DNA of 64,000 nucleotides. Origin: Hormiphora californensis (lineage: Eukaryota; Ctenophora; Tentaculata; Cydippida; Pleurobrachiidae). The position numbers and the translations under genes are program-made. Within the stretch, counting starts at the first letter, position 1. Each line of letters opens with the position of its first letter. The notes under the pieces are model-generated. The model worked only from the letters and a program-made list of their open reading frames with translations. It had not been told where the DNA came from and did not search any database. The DNA is taken from NCBI GenBank assembly GCA_020137815.1, contig CM035354.1:2061495-2125494 (forward strand). Direction: 5' to 3'. Shown here piece after piece: positions 63,199 to 64,000 of this stretch.

Positions 63199-64000
63199 AA
63201 AGAGAGAAAAAGAAAGAGAGAGATAGAGAGTTTAGTTGTGCGAATAATGAACAGGAAAACTAGTTAACCACCTCAGCATGCAATGCATCCAATTTCTACA
63301 AATTGCGAAATTATCTCTCTCTTTCTCTCTATCACATCTTCTTTCTTTTCGTCACAGTTTAATCCTCCAACAATAAACCGTCATATTATATATCTGTTTC
63401 ATATGAGTGACAGAATGTAATTCAGGAAATGCTTTGGATTTTCTCTCTTGCTCTCTCTGCAGCAGTAGACTCACAGTCTCTCACTCTCTCGTTATTGCAT
63501 ATAATATGAAAAAGTGAGAGAAGCCTACTATCATAAAGAAGAAGTCTTACACATTTCCACACACGAAGAGAGAGAAAGAGAGAGAAAATGAGTGAAAGGG
63601 TACCTTACAGACATACCTCCGAAATATTACCCAGCTGCAGTACAAAACGTACCCACCCTCTTGTCTTATCGCTTATCAGCTGCATATTGCATACCCCTGG
63701 TTTATCCATGCTGTGACAGTGACCTCTCAGATAGACATCCTAACGTAGTTTACTGGGAAAGGTTTCTACCTCAAGGCTGAAGGATCCATAATCTCACTCT
63801 GCTGTGACGCCGTGACGGGCCCGGGAGAGTGCCACCTGCGTGTTGAGCACTGGACGGAGCGCGCGACGTTAATTCCATGAGTATTGAAAGCGCGCAGACG
63901 CGAGATTCTTTTTACGCGCAAATAAAATCCGCGCCGCGCTTTGTGGGTTGTCGGGCCCGAATCGAATTTTTGTAATCGTAAAATCAGAATGTTTGAAATT
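60197..64000. other. Gene-poor tail of the window
   Basis: I found no gene. It contains GA/CT tracts (about 60433-60498, 61640-61664, 62695-62720, 63155-63192), a reversed copy of the TTGTTATGTTCTAACCC dispersed repeat at about 61222-61315, a poly-G run near 62881, and mixed AT-rich DNA. An open frame at 63592-63780 has no recognisable motif. Confidence 0.55.

Overview
The window is eukaryotic and almost certainly from a non-vertebrate animal. Genes are split by GT-AG introns, and the set includes CEP83 (ciliary appendages), an NSMCE3/MAGE protein, a mitochondrial DDX28-like helicase, ELMOD3, LEPROT, CDIPT and a MYND-containing ubiquitin protease. Short and long inverted-repeat transposons, (GA)n tracts and minisatellites are dense. 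A sponge or another early-branching marine invertebrate is my guess; the sequence alone does not fix the phylum.

Layout. 1-3.2 kb: two inverted-repeat elements and a complete secreted CAP-domain gene on the minus strand. 3.9-8.2 kb: a degenerate ~11-bp satellite. 10.0-17.5 kb: CDIPT and LEPROT on the minus strand, with only 27 bases between the LEPROT stop and the CDIPT start. 18.8-24.6 kb: two paralogous cysteine-rich, probably GPI-anchored genes. 27.5-39.5 kb: a DDX28-like helicase gene swollen by a ~2.2-kb segmental duplication, a GAAACG-repeat transposon, a decayed papain-like protease copy and a ~2.4-kb minisatellite. 39.8-43.3 kb: two Penelope-like retroelement copies head to head in a near-perfect 3.5-kb palindrome. 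43.3-46.2 kb: NSMCE3/MAGE. 48.2-53.1 kb: CEP83 and a USP19-like protease. 54.6-56.0 kb: ELMOD3 on the plus strand. 59.2-60.1 kb: an ankyrin-repeat ORF. The last 4 kb hold only simple repeats and a MITE.

I rebuilt CAP, CDIPT, both GPI-anchored paralogues, NSMCE3 and CEP83 as complete genes by hand; in each the splice phases close and the total length is a whole number of codons. LEPROT lacks its first exon and the helicase lacks its motif IV exon(s). The USP-like gene needs one +1 frame change inside its MYND finger.

The most unusual signal is a recurring architecture. In at least six genes a tandem repeat sits on an intron-exon junction, so copies of a splice site (usually with 6-30 nt of adjacent exon) are repeated 2 to about 65 times: helicase exon 2 acceptor, NSMCE3 exon 4 donor, CDIPT exon 2 and exon 5 acceptors, LEPROT last-exon acceptor, CEP83 exon 2 acceptor, and the exon 3 donor of the first GPI-anchored gene. 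A second notable signal is a 109-bp palindromic MITE present seven times. It has 8-bp target duplications and carries a central E-box flanked by two inverted CCAAT boxes.
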